Assembly: GCF_018263855.1 (NCBI RefSeq) | Contig: NZ_CP073318.1 | Location: 7,812,001-7,876,000 of the forward strand | Reading direction: 5' to 3' | Source: Kutzneria sp. CA-103260 | GTDB taxonomy: Bacteria; Actinomycetota; Actinomycetes; Mycobacteriales; Pseudonocardiaceae | DNA length: 64,000 nt | In this document: in pieces, positions 27,499 to 37,173 of the stretch | Layout of the letters: each line of letters begins with the position of its first letter | How positions within the stretch are numbered: the stretch's first letter is position 1 | Translations under genes and position numbers: made by a program | Notes under the pieces: generated by a model | Seen by the model: the letters and a program-made list of their open reading frames with translations, nothing else | Databases searched by the model: none | What the model was told of the DNA's origin: nothing

Positions 27499-28080
27499 AT
27501 GACCGCATTGCCGGACTGGATGCGCCCTCCCCGCGTCGAGGGCTGGTTCGCGGACGACCTGGACCACCTGCCGGAGGCTCCCAAGCACACCGAACTGATC
27601 GACGGAGCCCTTGTCTTCATGATGTCGCCGCAGCGGGTCTGGCATGCCCGCGTCGTCACTGCCCTCACCAATGCCCTCACGGCCCAGGCTCCGGACGGCG
27701 TCGAGGTCGACCGCGAAGTCACCATCCGCCTCGACGACCGCAACAGGCCGGAACCCGACATCGTGGCGACGTCCGCTCCGGTCGATCCGGCCCGAACCGC
27801 GTTTGCCCCGTCCGAGGTCGTGCTCGCGGTGGAGGTTGTCTCGCCGGAGTCCGAGCACCGCGATCGAACTGTCAAGCTGCGCAAGTACGCGGAAGCGTCG
27901 ATCAAGCACTACTGGCTGGTCGAGGAAGAAAACAACGAGCCGGTTGTGCACGTGTACGAACTGGACATCCCTACGGGCACTTACGTGCCGGCTGGCATCT
28001 TCCGAGGCAGCATGGAGCGGCCGGTGCCGTTCCCGGTCAGCATTGACCTGACCACGCTGTTCAATCCGAAGAAACGGTGA
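27499..28080 (+). CDS. Uma2-family (DUF820) endonuclease-like protein
   Basis: This is 193 residues with a PD-(D/E)xK-like core: RPEPDIVATSAP gives the Pro-Asp, VVLAVEVVSPESE the Glu, and KLRKYAEASIKHYWLVEE the following Lys and helix, all as in Uma2 proteins. It starts MTALPDWMRPP. ATG 27499 is used; the open frame extends upstream. No methylase or partner is next door, so it is not part of an obvious restriction system. The family is abundant in actinobacteria and cyanobacteria with unclear function. Its 3' end overlaps the convergent GNAT remnant by 20 nt. Confidence 0.82.
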   Translation: MTALPDWMRPPRVEGWFADDLDHLPEAPKHTELIDGALVFMMSPQRVWHARVVTALTNALTAQAPDGVEVDREVTIRLDDRNRPEPDIVATSAPVDPARTAFAPSEVVLAVEVVSPESEHRDRTVKLRKYAEASIKHYWLVEEENNEPVVHVYELDIPTGTYVPAGIFRGSMERPVPFPVSIDLTTLFNPKKR

Positions 28081-28561
28081 GATCCAGCCACATCACGTGC
28101 AGGCCGACGTAGCCGTGGTCGGGGTGGTCGAAGGCTGCGGGGACGGTGCCGATGGTGCGGAAGCCGAGGGAGTGCCAGAGGGCGACGGCGGCGGTGTTGG
28201 TCTCGACGACGGCGTTGAACTAGATGCCGCGGTAGCCGGCGGAGCGGCACCAGTCGATGACGTGGCGGCCCAAGGAGCGGCCGACGCCGTGGGAGCGGTG
28301 GTGGGAGTCGACCATGAAGCTGGCGGTGGCGACATGGGAGCCCCGACCGGGGTGGTTAGGCCCCATCTTGGCGCTGCCGAGGAGGTCGGACCCGTCGACG
28401 GCCACGACGGTGCCGCCGGGAGGGGACTCCATCCACCAGCCGCGGGCCTGGTCGAGGGTGAGACCGTCGGGATAGGCGTAGGTCCGGCCCTCGGCGACGA
28501 TCTGGGCGAAGAACGGATAGATCAGGGGCCAGTCGCGGTCCTCGGCGTCACGGATGAGCAC
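28061..28561 (-). pseudogene. GNAT N-acetyltransferase interrupted by an amber codon
   Basis: Reading from GTG 28561, the frame gives a GNAT fold: LIRDAEDRDWPLIYPFFAQI, the acetyl-CoA region FMVDSHHRSHGVGRSLGRHV (the R/Q-x2-G-x-G loop) and VIDWCRSAGYRGI. At 28222-28220 a TAG stops translation after 113 residues. The frame continues with FNAVVETNTAAVALWHSLGF and HPDHGYVGLHVMWLDL, the expected C-terminal GNAT strand (N..A..LW...GF), to a normal stop at 28063-28061. One base change (CAG to TAG) explains the break. It may be a fresh pseudogene, or read through at a low level. Its true end overlaps the Uma2 gene by 20 nt. Confidence 0.85.
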
Positions 28562-28614
28562 GTGGGAACCGTAAACGCGACGCTGGGGACCTTCCAGCCA
28601 TATACGTTGACCCC

Positions 28615-29603
28615 ATGGGGCGGACGAAGAGCAGGCTGGCGGCGACACTGACGATCGCGGCGGCGCTGGTGGTGAGCACGGTGCCGGCGGCGCAAGCGAC
28701 GCCGAGCACGATCGGTGATGCGCAGTTGGTGGCCATCGACGGCACCACGCTCGCTCACACGATCAGGTACGCGAACGGCGACTGGCAGCGGTTCGGTCAT
28801 CTGGATGTGGCGGCGGTCGGCCAGCCGGCATCGGTGATCGTCAACGGCGAGGAGCACCTGTTCTTCGCGCAGGCGCCGACCGGGCAGGGCGCGCTGACGC
28901 ACTACATCCGGCACGCGGACGGAACGTGGGACGTCAACGGGAGTGTGCCGGAGGTGGCCCCCGACCAGATCGGGAGCATCAGTGTGACCAGTGTGGGCGG
29001 CCGACTCGTGCTGGCCCGCCTGCAGAACTGGACGGCACTGGTGTCGACTCAGCAGGCCGACGGCACCTGGTCGACGTGGGAGAAGGTGCCGTTCGAGCCG
29101 GAAATCCTGAGCCTTTCGGTGACCGCGGACGGCGGCACGTTGCGCGTGGTGGCGCTCACGGAGGACAGCAACTTCGTACTCGTGGAGAACCGGTCGCCGA
29201 CGGGGACGTGGTCAGCGTCGCCGAAGAAGAGCGTGCAGGTGATCGGGCCGCCGATCGCCGCGATCAACGTCGCCGCGGCGCAGGTCGGCGTGGACCTTCA
29301 GGTGGTGCTCAGGTACGTCTTCGGCCAGGACTGGCTCTGGCACACGATCCTGCGTTCCGACAACACCTGGACGAGTACCGGTGACGTCGAATACGAAGGC
29401 GGCACCGGCCGCATCCCCAGCATCAGCAGCCTCGCCGTGGCGGCCTCGACCAATGGGTCGCTGCAAGTCGCCACGGCGACCGAGGACGGCGCGGTGTATC
29501 ACACCGTCCGGCACGCGGACGGTACCTGGCAGCCCTTCGGCGACGTCCGGAGCGTGGCCGGCCCGGTCTCCACGACCAGCATCACGCTCGCGGCCGACAA
29601 CGG

Positions 29604-29607
<4 letters not shown>
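28615..29607 (+). CDS. Secreted six-repeat protein, beta-propeller-like
   Basis: This is 330 residues with a signal peptide (MGRTKSRLAATLTIAAALVV, cut near AQA-T). The rest has about six repeats of the pattern H-x-I/V-R-x-A-D-G-T-W-x-x-F-G-D/x-V: HTIRYANGDWQRFGHLD, HYIRHADGTWDVNGSVP, VSTQQADGTWSTWEKVP, VENRSPTGTWSASPKK, HTILRSDNTWTSTGDV and HTVRHADGTWQPFGDV. This resembles PLL/fucose-lectin-type or other beta-propellers with Trp-ended blades. It is probably extracellular and may bind sugars; this is inferred. It is divergent from the broken GNAT and its end overlaps ychF by 4 nt. Confidence 0.78.
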
Positions 29608-30683
<1,076 letters not shown>

Positions 30684-30763
30684 GACGGAGCAGTCTACGC
30701 GGCCCGAAGCTCGTGTCCGAAAACCGCCAGCCGGCCGCCGCTGGCGCTGGCAGCATTCCTACC

Positions 30764-32242
30764 GTGCTCATCGATCCGGAACGCGCCTATCGCGCCGTCG
30801 CCTCCCGCGACGCGCGCTTCGACGGCCACTTCATCACCGCGGTGCGCACGACCGGCATCTACTGCCGACCCTCCTGCCCCGCGGTGCGCCCGAAGCGGGA
30901 GAACGTCGAGTTCTACCTGACGGCGGCGGCCGCCCAGGCCGGTGGCTACCGGGCGTGCCGGCGCTGCCTGCCGGACGCGGTCCCGGGTTCGCCGGACTGG
31001 AACGTACGCGCCGACCTGGCGGCCCGGTCGATGCGGCTGATCGCGGACGGCGTGGTGGAGCGCGACGGCGTGCCGGGGCTGGCCCGCCGCCTCGGCTACT
31101 CGGAGCGGCACCTGACCAGGGTGCTGACGGCGGAGCTGGGCGCCCCGCCGCTGGCGCTGGCCCGGGCCCACCGGGCGCACTCGGCCCGGCTGCTGATCGA
31201 GGGCACCGACCTGCCGTTCTCGGACGTGGCGTTCGCGGCCGGCTTCGCCAGCATCCGCCAGTTCAACGACACGGTGCGGGCGGTGTTCGCGGTCACCCCG
31301 TCCCAACTGCGGGAGGGCGCGGCCAAGCGCAAGCACCAGCGGTCGACGCCGGGCAGCATCTCGCTGCGGCTGCCGTTCCGGCCACCGATGGATGCGGCGG
31401 GCATGCTCGCGTTTCTCCGCGCCCGGGCGATCCCGGGGGTGGAGGAGGCGGCCGAGGACAGCTATGCCCGCGCGCTGCGACTGCCGCACGGCAGCGCGAC
31501 CGTCCGGCTGACGCCGACACCCCAGCACGTCGAATGCGCCCTTCGGCTGACCGACCTCCGCGACCTGGGCAGCGCGGTCACCCGAGTGCGCCGCCTGTTC
31601 GACCTGGACGCCGACCCAGTGGCCTGCGACGACCTGCTCGCGGCCGACCCGGACCTGGCGCCGTCGGTGGCGAAGACGCCGGGCATCCGGCTGCCGGGAG
31701 CGGTCGACGGCCCGGAGATCGTGCTGCGGGCCCTGCTCGGCCAGCAGGTGACGGTCGCCGCCGCCCGCACCGCGCTGGCCCGCCTGACCGAACAGCTCGG
31801 CGAACCGCTCGAAACCCCGGACGGCACGCTGACCAGGCTGTTCCCCACCCCCGAGGCAATTGCCAAGGAGGGCGCGTCGGTGCTCACCGGCCCACGCCGG
31901 CGCATCGACACGGTGCTCGCCACCTGCGCGGCGCTGGCCGACGGCACGCTGACCGTCGATGTCGGCCGCGACCCGGAGGAACTGCGCGCCGAACTCGAAG
32001 CCCTGCCGGGCATCGGGCCGTGGACCGCCGGCTACGTGCTGATGCGCGTGCTCGGCGCACCCGATGTCCTGCTCACCACGGACGTGGCCCTGCTCAAGGG
32101 CGCGGCCAACCTAGGCCTGCCGTCGGACCCGGACGGCCTGGCGGCCCGTGGCCGGGCCTGGCGACCCTGGCGCTCCTACGCCGGCATGCACCTGTGGCGG
32201 GCCGCCCAGTCGACCCCACCGATCCCCAGGAGTTCGAAGTGA
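30764..32242 (+). CDS. Ada-AlkA fusion: DNA-3-methyladenine glycosylase with Ada metal/HTH domain
   Basis: This is 492 residues. The first ~90 are an Ada zinc domain (TGIYCRPSCPAVRPKRENVE, with RACRRCLP, the four zinc Cys, the first being the methyl-phosphotriester acceptor). An AraC-type HTH pair follows (LARRLGYSERHLTRVL and FSDVAFAAGFASIRQFND). The C-terminal half is AlkA: LLGQQVTVAAARTALARL, the HhH motif LPGIGPWTAGYVLMRVLG and the catalytic Asp in TTDVALLKG. It removes alkylated bases and can be an alkylation-sensing regulator. GTG 30764 is chosen over 30713 because the conserved IDPERAYRAV starts there. It is coupled (GTGA) to ogt. Confidence 0.93.
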   Translation: MLIDPERAYRAVASRDARFDGHFITAVRTTGIYCRPSCPAVRPKRENVEFYLTAAAAQAGGYRACRRCLPDAVPGSPDWNVRADLAARSMRLIADGVVERDGVPGLARRLGYSERHLTRVLTAELGAPPLALARAHRAHSARLLIEGTDLPFSDVAFAAGFASIRQFNDTVRAVFAVTPSQLREGAAKRKHQRSTPGSISLRLPFRPPMDAAGMLAFLRARAIPGVEEAAEDSYARALRLPHGSATVRLTPTPQHVECALRLTDLRDLGSAVTRVRRLFDLDADPVACDDLLAADPDLAPSVAKTPGIRLPGAVDGPEIVLRALLGQQVTVAAARTALARLTEQLGEPLETPDGTLTRLFPTPEAIAKEGASVLTGPRRRIDTVLATCAALADGTLTVDVGRDPEELRAELEALPGIGPWTAGYVLMRVLGAPDVLLTTDVALLKGAANLGLPSDPDGLAARGRAWRPWRSYAGMHLWRAAQSTPPIPRSSK

Positions 32243-32811
32243 CCACTGCGTACTCGTCCACTGTGGACACCCCGATCGGGCCGTTCACCACGGTCGTCAA
32301 CGACCAGGACGTCGTGCTGGCCTCGGGCTGGACCGCCGACCTCGGCGACCTGCTCCCGCAGGTGCAGCCATCGCTGCGGCCGGCCGAGATCGAGCAGCGG
32401 ACCGAGCTCGGCCACATCACCAAGGCGGTCCGCGACTATCACGCGGGCGAGCTGCTGGTGATCGACGACATCGAGGTGCTGCAACGGTCCGGCGAGTTCC
32501 GCGAGCACGCCTGGCGCGTGCTGCGCACCGTCCCGGCCGGCAAGCCGGTCAGCTATCGGGAGTACGCCGAGCTGGCCGGTCGCCCGTCCGCGGTTCGGGC
32601 CGCCGCCGGGGCTTGCGCGCAAAACGCCGCGACGCTGTTCGTGCCCTGCCACCGTGTCCTGCGCACCGACGGCACGCTCGGCGGGTTCCGCTGGGGCTCC
32701 GAGGTCAAGCGCTGGCTGATAGATCATGAGGAGGCCGTCTCAGCAGCTCCGGGCGAAGCCTCGCCCGGGGGTCTGGGGGTCGTCCCCCAGAAGCATTCCC
32801 GGCTCGACTAG
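32239..32811 (+). CDS. ogt: Methylated-DNA--protein-cysteine methyltransferase (Ogt/MGMT)
   Basis: This is a suicide repair protein that takes the O6-alkyl group from guanine onto Cys of PCHRV. It has the N-terminal domain (TPIGPFTTVV), then VPAGKPVSYREYAELAGRPS (HTH), the active motif FVPCHRVLRTDGTLGGFRWG and the final helix KRWLIDHE. The start is GTG 32239, overlapping the upstream stop, with AGGAG 6 nt ahead. Homologous proteins stop soon after IDHE; here the frame continues for about 25 extra residues across two intergenic-type hairpins, so the C-terminus is odd. Paired with the AlkA fusion it makes an alkylation-repair operon. Confidence 0.94.
   Translation: MTTAYSSTVDTPIGPFTTVVNDQDVVLASGWTADLGDLLPQVQPSLRPAEIEQRTELGHITKAVRDYHAGELLVIDDIEVLQRSGEFREHAWRVLRTVPAGKPVSYREYAELAGRPSAVRAAAGACAQNAATLFVPCHRVLRTDGTLGGFRWGSEVKRWLIDHEEAVSAAPGEASPGGLGVVPQKHSRLD
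32749..32790 (+). terminator. Tandem hairpins inside the ogt 3' end
   Basis: Hairpin 1 is CCGGGCGA-AGCC-TCGCCCGG (32749-32768). Hairpin 2 is CTGGGGG-TCGT-CCCCCAG (32773-32790). Both have the form of common actinobacterial intergenic terminators, yet they lie before the ogt stop at 32809-32811, inside the last ~21 codons. They would end transcription from ogt just before the convergent sbcC stop (32855). Confidence 0.6.
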
Positions 32812-32854
32812 GTCCGCGCTTTCCGCGGACAGGGCTCCCCCGAAAGCCGGCTGC

Positions 32855-35776
32855 CTAGGCGACCACCTCCACTCGGGATCCGGCGCGGGCCTTGCGCACC
32901 CGCAGCCTCGTCGGGATCCGCTGCCGCAGCTCCTCGACGTGCGAGACCAGCCCGACAACGCGGCCACCGGCCCGCAGCTCGTCGAGGGTGTCCATGACCA
33001 TGTCGAGGGTCTCCGGGTCGAGGGTGCCGAAACCCTCGTCGACGAAGAGGGTGTCCAGCAGCGCGCCCCCGGTCTCGGCGGCGACCACGTCGGCCAGGCC
33101 CAGCGCGAGGGCCAGCGAGGCGAGGAAGGACTCGCCGCCGGACAAGGTCTTGGCCGGCCGGATCCGACCGGTGTAGTCGTCGAGCACGTCGAGCCCGAGA
33201 CCGCCCCGGGTGCCGCGCGGGCCGGCGGCGTCGGAGTGCACGAACTCGTATCGGCCCTGGCTCATCCGGCGCAGCCGGCGGGAGGCGGCGACGGCGACCT
33301 CCTCCAGCCGGGCGGCCAGCACGTACGACCGCAGGGACATGGCACGGGCGTTCTGACCGCGACCGTTGACCACGTCGGTCAGGGCGTCCAGCTCCTCGAA
33401 CTCGGCCAGCACCGGGCCGAGCGAAACCCACATCGATCGCAGCCGGGTGCCCTGTTCGGTGAGCTCGGTTCGCCGCTGTTGTGCCGCACGCAGCGCGGCG
33501 ACGTCGGCCTCCAGCGCGGCGCGGGCCTGCACCGCCTCGGCTTCGACCGTCGTGACGTCGACCTCGGTGGCCGGGTCCATGCCAACCAGTTCAGGCTCGG
33601 CCAGCACACCGCGTGCCGAGTCCTCAACCGCTTGGACCTCCTCCAACCGTCGCTCCAAGCCAGCGATCGCCTGGTCGGAACGCACGGCGGCGATAGCCGC
33701 GGCAACAGCGTCGAAACCGGCCGCCACAGCGGCCTGCGCGATGGCTTCCCGTTGCGCCGTAAGCCTTTTCTCCACTCCGACGGCCTCATCTCGGGCGTCG
33801 GCGACGAAGTCGACGGAGCCGGCGACCGAGATCAGGTGCTCGCGGCGGGCCGCCACGTCCGGGAACTCGCCGCGAGCCAGCCGCACGCGTTCGGTGCGCT
33901 CGTCGACGTTCTCCCGCAACGTGGTCAGCTCGGACACGACCACGGCGAGCTGCCGTTCGGCCTCGGCATGCCGGTCGGTCTGCCGCCGTGTCTCGTCCTC
34001 CAGCCGAGCCACCTCGGCGACCATCCGGTCCACCCACGCGGCGATCTTGCGCAGCTCGTCCCGCTCGTCGGTGAGTTCCTTGAGGTCGGCCTTCAGCGTC
34101 TCGGGATCCTTGCCGGCCAACCGGTCCCGCAGCGTCAGGCATTCCTGCTCGGCCGACCGCAACCGTGCGGCGGCCTGCTCCCGACGCTGCTTCGCCTCCT
34201 GCTCGGCCCGTTGCGCGGCGGCGTCCTGCTCCCGGGTGACCGACCCGTCAGCGGGGCGGGCCGGCGCCGGGTGCTCGGCGGAGCCGCAGACCGGGCAGCT
34301 CTCGCCGGTGACCAGCCCGGCGGCCAGTTCGGACGCCATGCCGTCCAAACGGCGCTGCCTGATATCCAGGAACCGATCGTATGCCGCCTGATGCTCGTCC
34401 ACGGCTCGACGATCGCCCGCGACGGCCCGCTCCAACGCACGTTCCAACGCCGGAAGCCGATCAGCGTCGACCGCGATCTCCGACAGCTGCTTCCACCGGT
34501 CCTCGACACTGTCCAGCCGCGTGCGGGCGTCCCGGGCCTGGTCGAGGCGTTGCCGAGCGATGCTCAGCTGATCCGGCAGCTGCGTGAGGACTCCAGCGTG
34601 CTGCCGGATGCCGGCCGCCAACTGCTCGCGCTGGGCGTCCTGCTGGCGAATCCGCCGCTGGTCGGCCGCCAACTGCTCGGCCTCGGCGACCAGCTGCCGC
34701 AGCGATCCAGCTTCTTCGCGGAGACGTCCCGCCTGACCGCGGGGATCGTCATCGACCACTACCGGGCCGAGCCGCCGCACTCCGGCGCGCTCCCGGTCTC
34801 GCACCGTGGCCAGTTCACGCTCGACCTGGCGCTCGGTTTCGTGGGCGGCCTTCACACCCACGGCGCGTCGGGCGGCGGCCAACTCAGCGCGCCAGCCATC
34901 TCGTTCCTCGGTCGGCAGACTCGCCAACTGCTCGGTCGCCCGCCGCAGGCGGCGCACCCGATCGGCCAGCGCACGCCGTTGCGCCAGCTCGGTCTCCACG
35001 AGCCGGACTCGTTCCCGACTCGCGGACTCGGATGTCTCGGCCATGGACACCATGGTGGCGACCCGGTCCGACAATTCCGCGAGCCACGGCTCGGCGGCCT
35101 CGTCCGGCATCTGCTCGCCGGCCGCCTGCGCGGTGCGAGCGACCTGCTCCCGCACCTGCTGGCGATGCTGCTCGACCTTGCGCCCGGCCAACGTCCGGCG
35201 GTCGCGGAACCACTGCTCGACGTCGTGAAAACGCTGCGTGCCGAACAGCTTCTCCAGCAGCCGCTCCCGTTCGGACGTGTCCGAACGGAGGAAGCGGGCG
35301 AATTCCCCCTGGGGCAGCAGCACGACCTGGAAGAACTGCTCCGCGGTCATGCCGAGCAGCCGCTCCACCGTGCGGGCGACCTCGTCGTTGCGGGTGATGC
35401 CCTCGGCGTCGGAACTCAGCCAGGTCAGCGAGGCCGTCGCCTTCTGCGTGGTGAATCCGCCGCCGCGCCGTTTGGGCCGCTCGTACTCCGGGCTCCGGGC
35501 GAGCCGAATTCGTTGGCCCTGAACGGAAAGCTCCAGCATGACCTCGGTCGGCAGGTCCGGGTCGGCGTTGTCGTAGCGCAGCCGCTTGACGTCGCCTCGC
35601 GCGCCGGGCACCCGGCCGAACAGGGCGAACGCCACCGCGTCGAGCAGCGTCGTCTTGCCGGCGCCGGTTTCCCCATGCAGCAGGAAAAGGCCGTCGGCGC
35701 CGAGCAGGTCGAAGTCCACCGCCTCACGGCCCGCGTAGGGGCCGAAGGCGGACAACTCCAAGCGGTGCAACCTCAT
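32855..35776 (-). CDS. sbcC: Exonuclease SbcC (Rad50-like SMC ATPase)
   Basis: This is the ATPase/coiled-coil subunit of the SbcCD nuclease that opens hairpins and processes double-strand ends. It has 973 residues: N-terminal FGPYAGREAVDF and Walker A LHGETGAGKTTLLD (about residues 34-47), long coiled coils with the zinc hook CPVCGS near residue 494, and the C-terminal signature LSGGESFLASLALALGL plus Walker B FVDEGFGTLDPE. ATG 35776 overlaps the sbcD stop (ATGA). The huge opposite-strand open frame is an artefact. It forms a two-gene operon with sbcD. Confidence 0.97.
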   Translation of the reverse strand: MRLHRLELSAFGPYAGREAVDFDLLGADGLFLLHGETGAGKTTLLDAVAFALFGRVPGARGDVKRLRYDNADPDLPTEVMLELSVQGQRIRLARSPEYERPKRRGGGFTTQKATASLTWLSSDAEGITRNDEVARTVERLLGMTAEQFFQVVLLPQGEFARFLRSDTSERERLLEKLFGTQRFHDVEQWFRDRRTLAGRKVEQHRQQVREQVARTAQAAGEQMPDEAAEPWLAELSDRVATMVSMAETSESASRERVRLVETELAQRRALADRVRRLRRATEQLASLPTEERDGWRAELAAARRAVGVKAAHETERQVERELATVRDRERAGVRRLGPVVVDDDPRGQAGRLREEAGSLRQLVAEAEQLAADQRRIRQQDAQREQLAAGIRQHAGVLTQLPDQLSIARQRLDQARDARTRLDSVEDRWKQLSEIAVDADRLPALERALERAVAGDRRAVDEHQAAYDRFLDIRQRRLDGMASELAAGLVTGESCPVCGSAEHPAPARPADGSVTREQDAAAQRAEQEAKQRREQAAARLRSAEQECLTLRDRLAGKDPETLKADLKELTDERDELRKIAAWVDRMVAEVARLEDETRRQTDRHAEAERQLAVVVSELTTLRENVDERTERVRLARGEFPDVAARREHLISVAGSVDFVADARDEAVGVEKRLTAQREAIAQAAVAAGFDAVAAAIAAVRSDQAIAGLERRLEEVQAVEDSARGVLAEPELVGMDPATEVDVTTVEAEAVQARAALEADVAALRAAQQRRTELTEQGTRLRSMWVSLGPVLAEFEELDALTDVVNGRGQNARAMSLRSYVLAARLEEVAVAASRRLRRMSQGRYEFVHSDAAGPRGTRGGLGLDVLDDYTGRIRPAKTLSGGESFLASLALALGLADVVAAETGGALLDTLFVDEGFGTLDPETLDMVMDTLDELRAGGRVVGLVSHVEELRQRIPTRLRVRKARAGSRVEVVA

Positions 35777-36897
35777 TCCGTTTCTACCTCCCGGAAAGCC
35801 CGTTCCAGCAACGACGACTCCGACCCGGTCGGCTCGCTGCCCCGGACGTCGAGCACGAAGCCGGCGGCGATCTGGTGATCGCTGCGGCCGCGCACGGCGT
35901 CGGCGTAGCGCAGGTCGGCCGCGGCCCGGCCGCCGTCGGGACGCCACTCGGCGTGCACGGCGTACGGGAACCGCGTCTGCAACTTCCGTTGCAGATCAAG
36001 GGGTCGTACGTGGTCGGTCACCGCGACCGACAGGTAGCACTCTTCCAGATCGGCGTGCCGGGGGTCGCTGAGAAGATCGTCAAGGGTGCCGCTGACGGTG
36101 GCCAGCCGACGCGGAACAGGCAGCTCGACCTGCGTGACGTTGTGCAATCCGTAGCTGTCAAGGTCGACCAGCAGGACCTGCTTGCGATGCCGCGCCTCGG
36201 AGAAGGAGTAGGCCAGCGGGCTGCCCGAGTAGCGCAGGTTCTCGGCCAGCTTCTGGGCCCCGTGCAGGTGGCCGAGCGCGACGTAGTCGATGCCGTCGAA
36301 AACCGAGCCGGGCACGTGGTCGATGCCGCCGACGCGAATGGAGCGCTCGGACTCGCACGGCTCGCCGCCGGTCACGAAGGCGTGGGCGAGCACCATGGTG
36401 CCAAGGCCGCTTCTGTTGCGTAAATCGCTACGAACTCGGCGCATCGCTTCACCCAGCACGGCGGCGTGGCCGCGACCGTCGACGCCAAGGGTGTGGCGGG
36501 CGGGTTCCGGATCCAGATAGGGCAGTCCGTAGAAGGCGACGTCATCGAGCACGACCGGGGTGTCCAGCGCGGACAGCTTGGTCTTGAGGTGCAGGCCGCC
36601 GGCCGCGGCGAAGTTGCCGAACACCCCGATGCGCTGGGCCGAGTCGTGGTTGCCGGGGGTGATCACGGTCTTCGCGCCGGCTTCGCGGATCGCCGACAGC
36701 GCCCGTCCGCAGGTCTCGATGGACTCGGCCGACGGCATCGCCCGGTCGTAGAGGTCGCCGGCCACCACCACGACATCCACCCGCTCGCGTTCGACCAGAG
36801 ACGCCAGTCCGGTGAGGACCGTCTCCTGGTCGGCCAGCAGGTCACGGCCGTGAAAGGTGCGGCCGACGTGCCAGTCGGAGGTGTGCAGGACCCGCAT
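35773..36897 (-). CDS. sbcD: Exonuclease SbcD (Mre11-like nuclease)
   Basis: This is the metallophosphoesterase nuclease subunit of SbcCD. It starts MRVLHTSDWHVGRTFHGRDL with the first metal His/Asp (DWH), then VVVVAGDLYDRAMPS (D...Y/N), PGNHDSAQRIG (N-H-D) and the later DYVALGHLHGAQKL (G-H-x-H). The C-terminal ~100 residues are a typical SbcD cap domain. The length of 374 residues is normal. ATG 36897 is the start. It precedes and overlaps sbcC. The 276-nt region upstream contains the composite repeat. Confidence 0.97.
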   Translation of the reverse strand: MRVLHTSDWHVGRTFHGRDLLADQETVLTGLASLVERERVDVVVVAGDLYDRAMPSAESIETCGRALSAIREAGAKTVITPGNHDSAQRIGVFGNFAAAGGLHLKTKLSALDTPVVLDDVAFYGLPYLDPEPARHTLGVDGRGHAAVLGEAMRRVRSDLRNRSGLGTMVLAHAFVTGGEPCESERSIRVGGIDHVPGSVFDGIDYVALGHLHGAQKLAENLRYSGSPLAYSFSEARHRKQVLLVDLDSYGLHNVTQVELPVPRRLATVSGTLDDLLSDPRHADLEECYLSVAVTDHVRPLDLQRKLQTRFPYAVHAEWRPDGGRAAADLRYADAVRGRSDHQIAAGFVLDVRGSEPTGSESSLLERAFREVETE

Positions 36898-36971
36898 GGC
36901 CCCTCAAGCTAGGCCCCGAACCTGGCAACGTCCGGGAGGAGCCTCGGCGAGTCTCGAATGTGTGACCGAGA

Positions 36972-37092
36972 CATGCCGCGCGTTCCGCGCGGGGCGAGGC
37001 CGCTCGTGACCGGTGCCTTCCCTGGCCGGATTTAGCCCGCCGCATCCGGCTCGGGTGGCGGGTGCGCCGGGTGGCGGCGGCCGAAATCCGGC
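36972..37092 (+). repeat. Composite dispersed repeat, full copy 1
   Basis: This has two joined parts. Part 1 (36972-37013, 42 nt) begins CATGCCGCGCG, holds a hairpin CCGCGCG-TTC-CGCGCGG and ends GCTCGTGACCGG. After an 11-nt spacer, part 2 (37025-37092, 68 nt) has perfect 9-bp terminal inverted repeats GCCGGATTT and AAATCCGGC and a 15-mer core region close to GCGTCGGGTGGCGGC. The inverted full copy is at 50858-50980 with the same 11-nt spacer length. It lies between divergent sbcD and rmuC and encodes no clear protein. Origin inferred as a palindromic repeat family. Confidence 0.75.
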
Positions 37093-37173
37093 TGCGGTCC
37101 AGGCACCGGCGCGGTCTCGCAGTCGTTGTAGGGGGCTGGCAGAACTGTCAGGGGCGGGTGGCACTGTGGGTTC

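Noticed and set aside
28220..28222. Recoding of the GNAT stop as selenocysteine or pyrrolysine
   Set aside because: Selenocysteine uses TGA, not TAG; pyrrolysine machinery is not expected and no PYLIS-type structure is visible.
27499..28561. Restriction or toxin-antitoxin system formed by the Uma2-like gene and the GNAT remnant
   Set aside because: They are convergent, overlap only by 20 nt at their ends, and the GNAT has no TacT/antitoxin partner frame.
32726..35878. A 1050-codon plus-strand open frame opposite sbcC
   Set aside because: Shadow of a well-defined SbcC gene; composition of the product is not protein-like.
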